Part shown: positions 47,100-47,602 of the stretch, in pieces | Layout of the letters: the number at the start of each line of letters is the position of its first letter | Position numbering within the stretch: position 1 is the stretch's first letter | NCBI RefSeq assembly: GCF_002705925.1 | Contig: NZ_NKRE01000001.1 | Span: 1,127,122-1,174,723, forward strand | Length of the DNA stretch: 47,602 nt | Direction of reading: 5' to 3' | Source: Mycobacterium ostraviense | GTDB lineage: Bacteria; Actinomycetota; Actinomycetes; Mycobacteriales; Mycobacteriaceae | Notes under the pieces: model-generated | The model's input: only the letters and a program-made list of their open reading frames with translations | What the model was told of the DNA's origin: nothing | Database searches by the model: none | Translations under genes and position numbers: made by a program

Positions 47100-47129
47100 A
47101 CCATACCCCTAGCCCGTATGTAGTGACAG
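47100..47129 (-). promoter_or_regulatory. CopZ promoter with degenerate RicR-type box
   Basis: On the minus strand CTGTCA (47124-47129) and TATGGT (47100-47105) are 18 bases apart. TACCCCTAGCCCGTA (47104-47118, plus strand) keeps the outer palindrome CATAC..GTATG but has two mismatches to TACCC-N5-GGGTA. Confidence 0.5.
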
Positions 47130-47602
47130 GTCCGCGACAGGATTGGTCCCGGGCCCCCGGCTGGCCCCTTCGCGCCGACACCCGCGCCGCCCGATCTCCA
47201 CTCAACCTGGCACCGGGCACCCACGCGAACGGTCCCGACTCCCTTCGCACGACGGTCCGAGATCCTGCGTTCGCTCACTTTTGGTGTGCCGATCGGCACT
47301 GAAACAGTTTGGCCCACAGGTTTATTGATGTCGTGACGATGACTCATTGCGCCGGCTCCCGAGCGCCTCGAGTTCTCACCGCCGCGACCGCATACTCGCC
47401 CACGGGTGTCGCGATGTTGCTCAACATGGCGATCAAACGCTGGTGGTTCTGAAATCCTGATTGGCAGCCCAAACTGCGGCATTTGCAGGGCTGGTCGATT
47501 AGCCCGAAGTTCCCCCCTGCGGGGCGGTCCTGAGGGGTCTGCATCGTTATGAGCAGGTGTTTCGCGTCCGATGGCTGCCGATTACGTAGACATGTATTGG
47601 AG
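47130..47602. other. Right edge, no supported gene
   Basis: A minus-strand frame at 47344-47544 (66 codons, with CKCRSLGC and a GFQNHQRL segment) is open but not recognised, and overlapping frames are equally open. No operator, repeat or RNA gene was seen in the last 470 bases. Confidence 0.3.

Noticed and set aside
47344..47544. 66-codon minus-strand frame at the right edge as a gene
   Set aside because: Overlapping frames are equally open and no family is recognised.

Overview
The window looks like chromosomal DNA of a slow-growing, phenolic-glycolipid (PGL) producing Mycobacterium. It is GC-rich and has mycobacterial lipoproteins, a PGL polyketide locus in the same gene order as M. tuberculosis Rv2945c-Rv2953 and Rv2956-Rv2957, and copper genes of the mycobacterial RicR and CsoR regulons. 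The species cannot be fixed from sequence alone; PGL makers such as the M. kansasii/M. gastri or M. marinum groups fit. Family and M. tuberculosis assignments come from recognising the protein sequences, not from a search.

Region 1 (about 1-19.1 kb) is the PGL locus. On the minus strand lie fadD29, a chorismate pyruvate-lyase, fadD22, an unbroken pks15/1 and lppX, preceded by a phthiodiolone ketoreductase. Together they make p-hydroxybenzoate from chorismate, activate and load it, extend it to p-hydroxyphenylalkanoate, and export the finished lipid. On the plus strand are a phthiotriol methyltransferase, a trans enoyl reductase, an FkbM O-methyltransferase and a family 2 glycosyltransferase. 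An extra minus-strand HxxxD acyltransferase, not in my memory of the M. tuberculosis locus, sits among them.

Region 2 (about 19.1-47.6 kb) is an accessory island dominated by copper handling and transposon scars. It holds a ricR-type repressor gene, a Rv0968-ctpV-Rv0970 type operon, a second copper P1B-ATPase, a multicopper oxidase (mmcO), a CopZ-like chaperone, a DUF305 lipoprotein, a methionine-rich membrane protein and a 38-residue, 10-cysteine metallothionein-like peptide. It also has two lpqS-cysK2 loci (one with an intact MFS gene, one decayed), a sulfide:quinone-reductase-like flavoprotein, a beta-carbonic anhydrase-YHS fusion, a LOG protein and a class I methyltransferase. A 15-bp palindrome, TACCC-N5-GGGTA, recurs upstream of most of these units, often between -35 and -10. 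I read it as the operator of the island's RicR, so the window appears to carry a self-contained copper regulon that gathers genes which M. tuberculosis scatters and splits between RicR and CsoR.

Within the island are a complete IS3-family element whose transposase has an in-frame stop, a frameshifted IS110-type transposase, fragments resembling tnpB, IS3 orfA and arsR, and a pknD-pstS2 pair (phosphate-linked Ser/Thr kinase and phosphate-binding lipoprotein). The two lpqS-cysK2 copies face each other in opposite orientation and bracket about 20 kb. No rRNA, tRNA or CRISPR array was seen.
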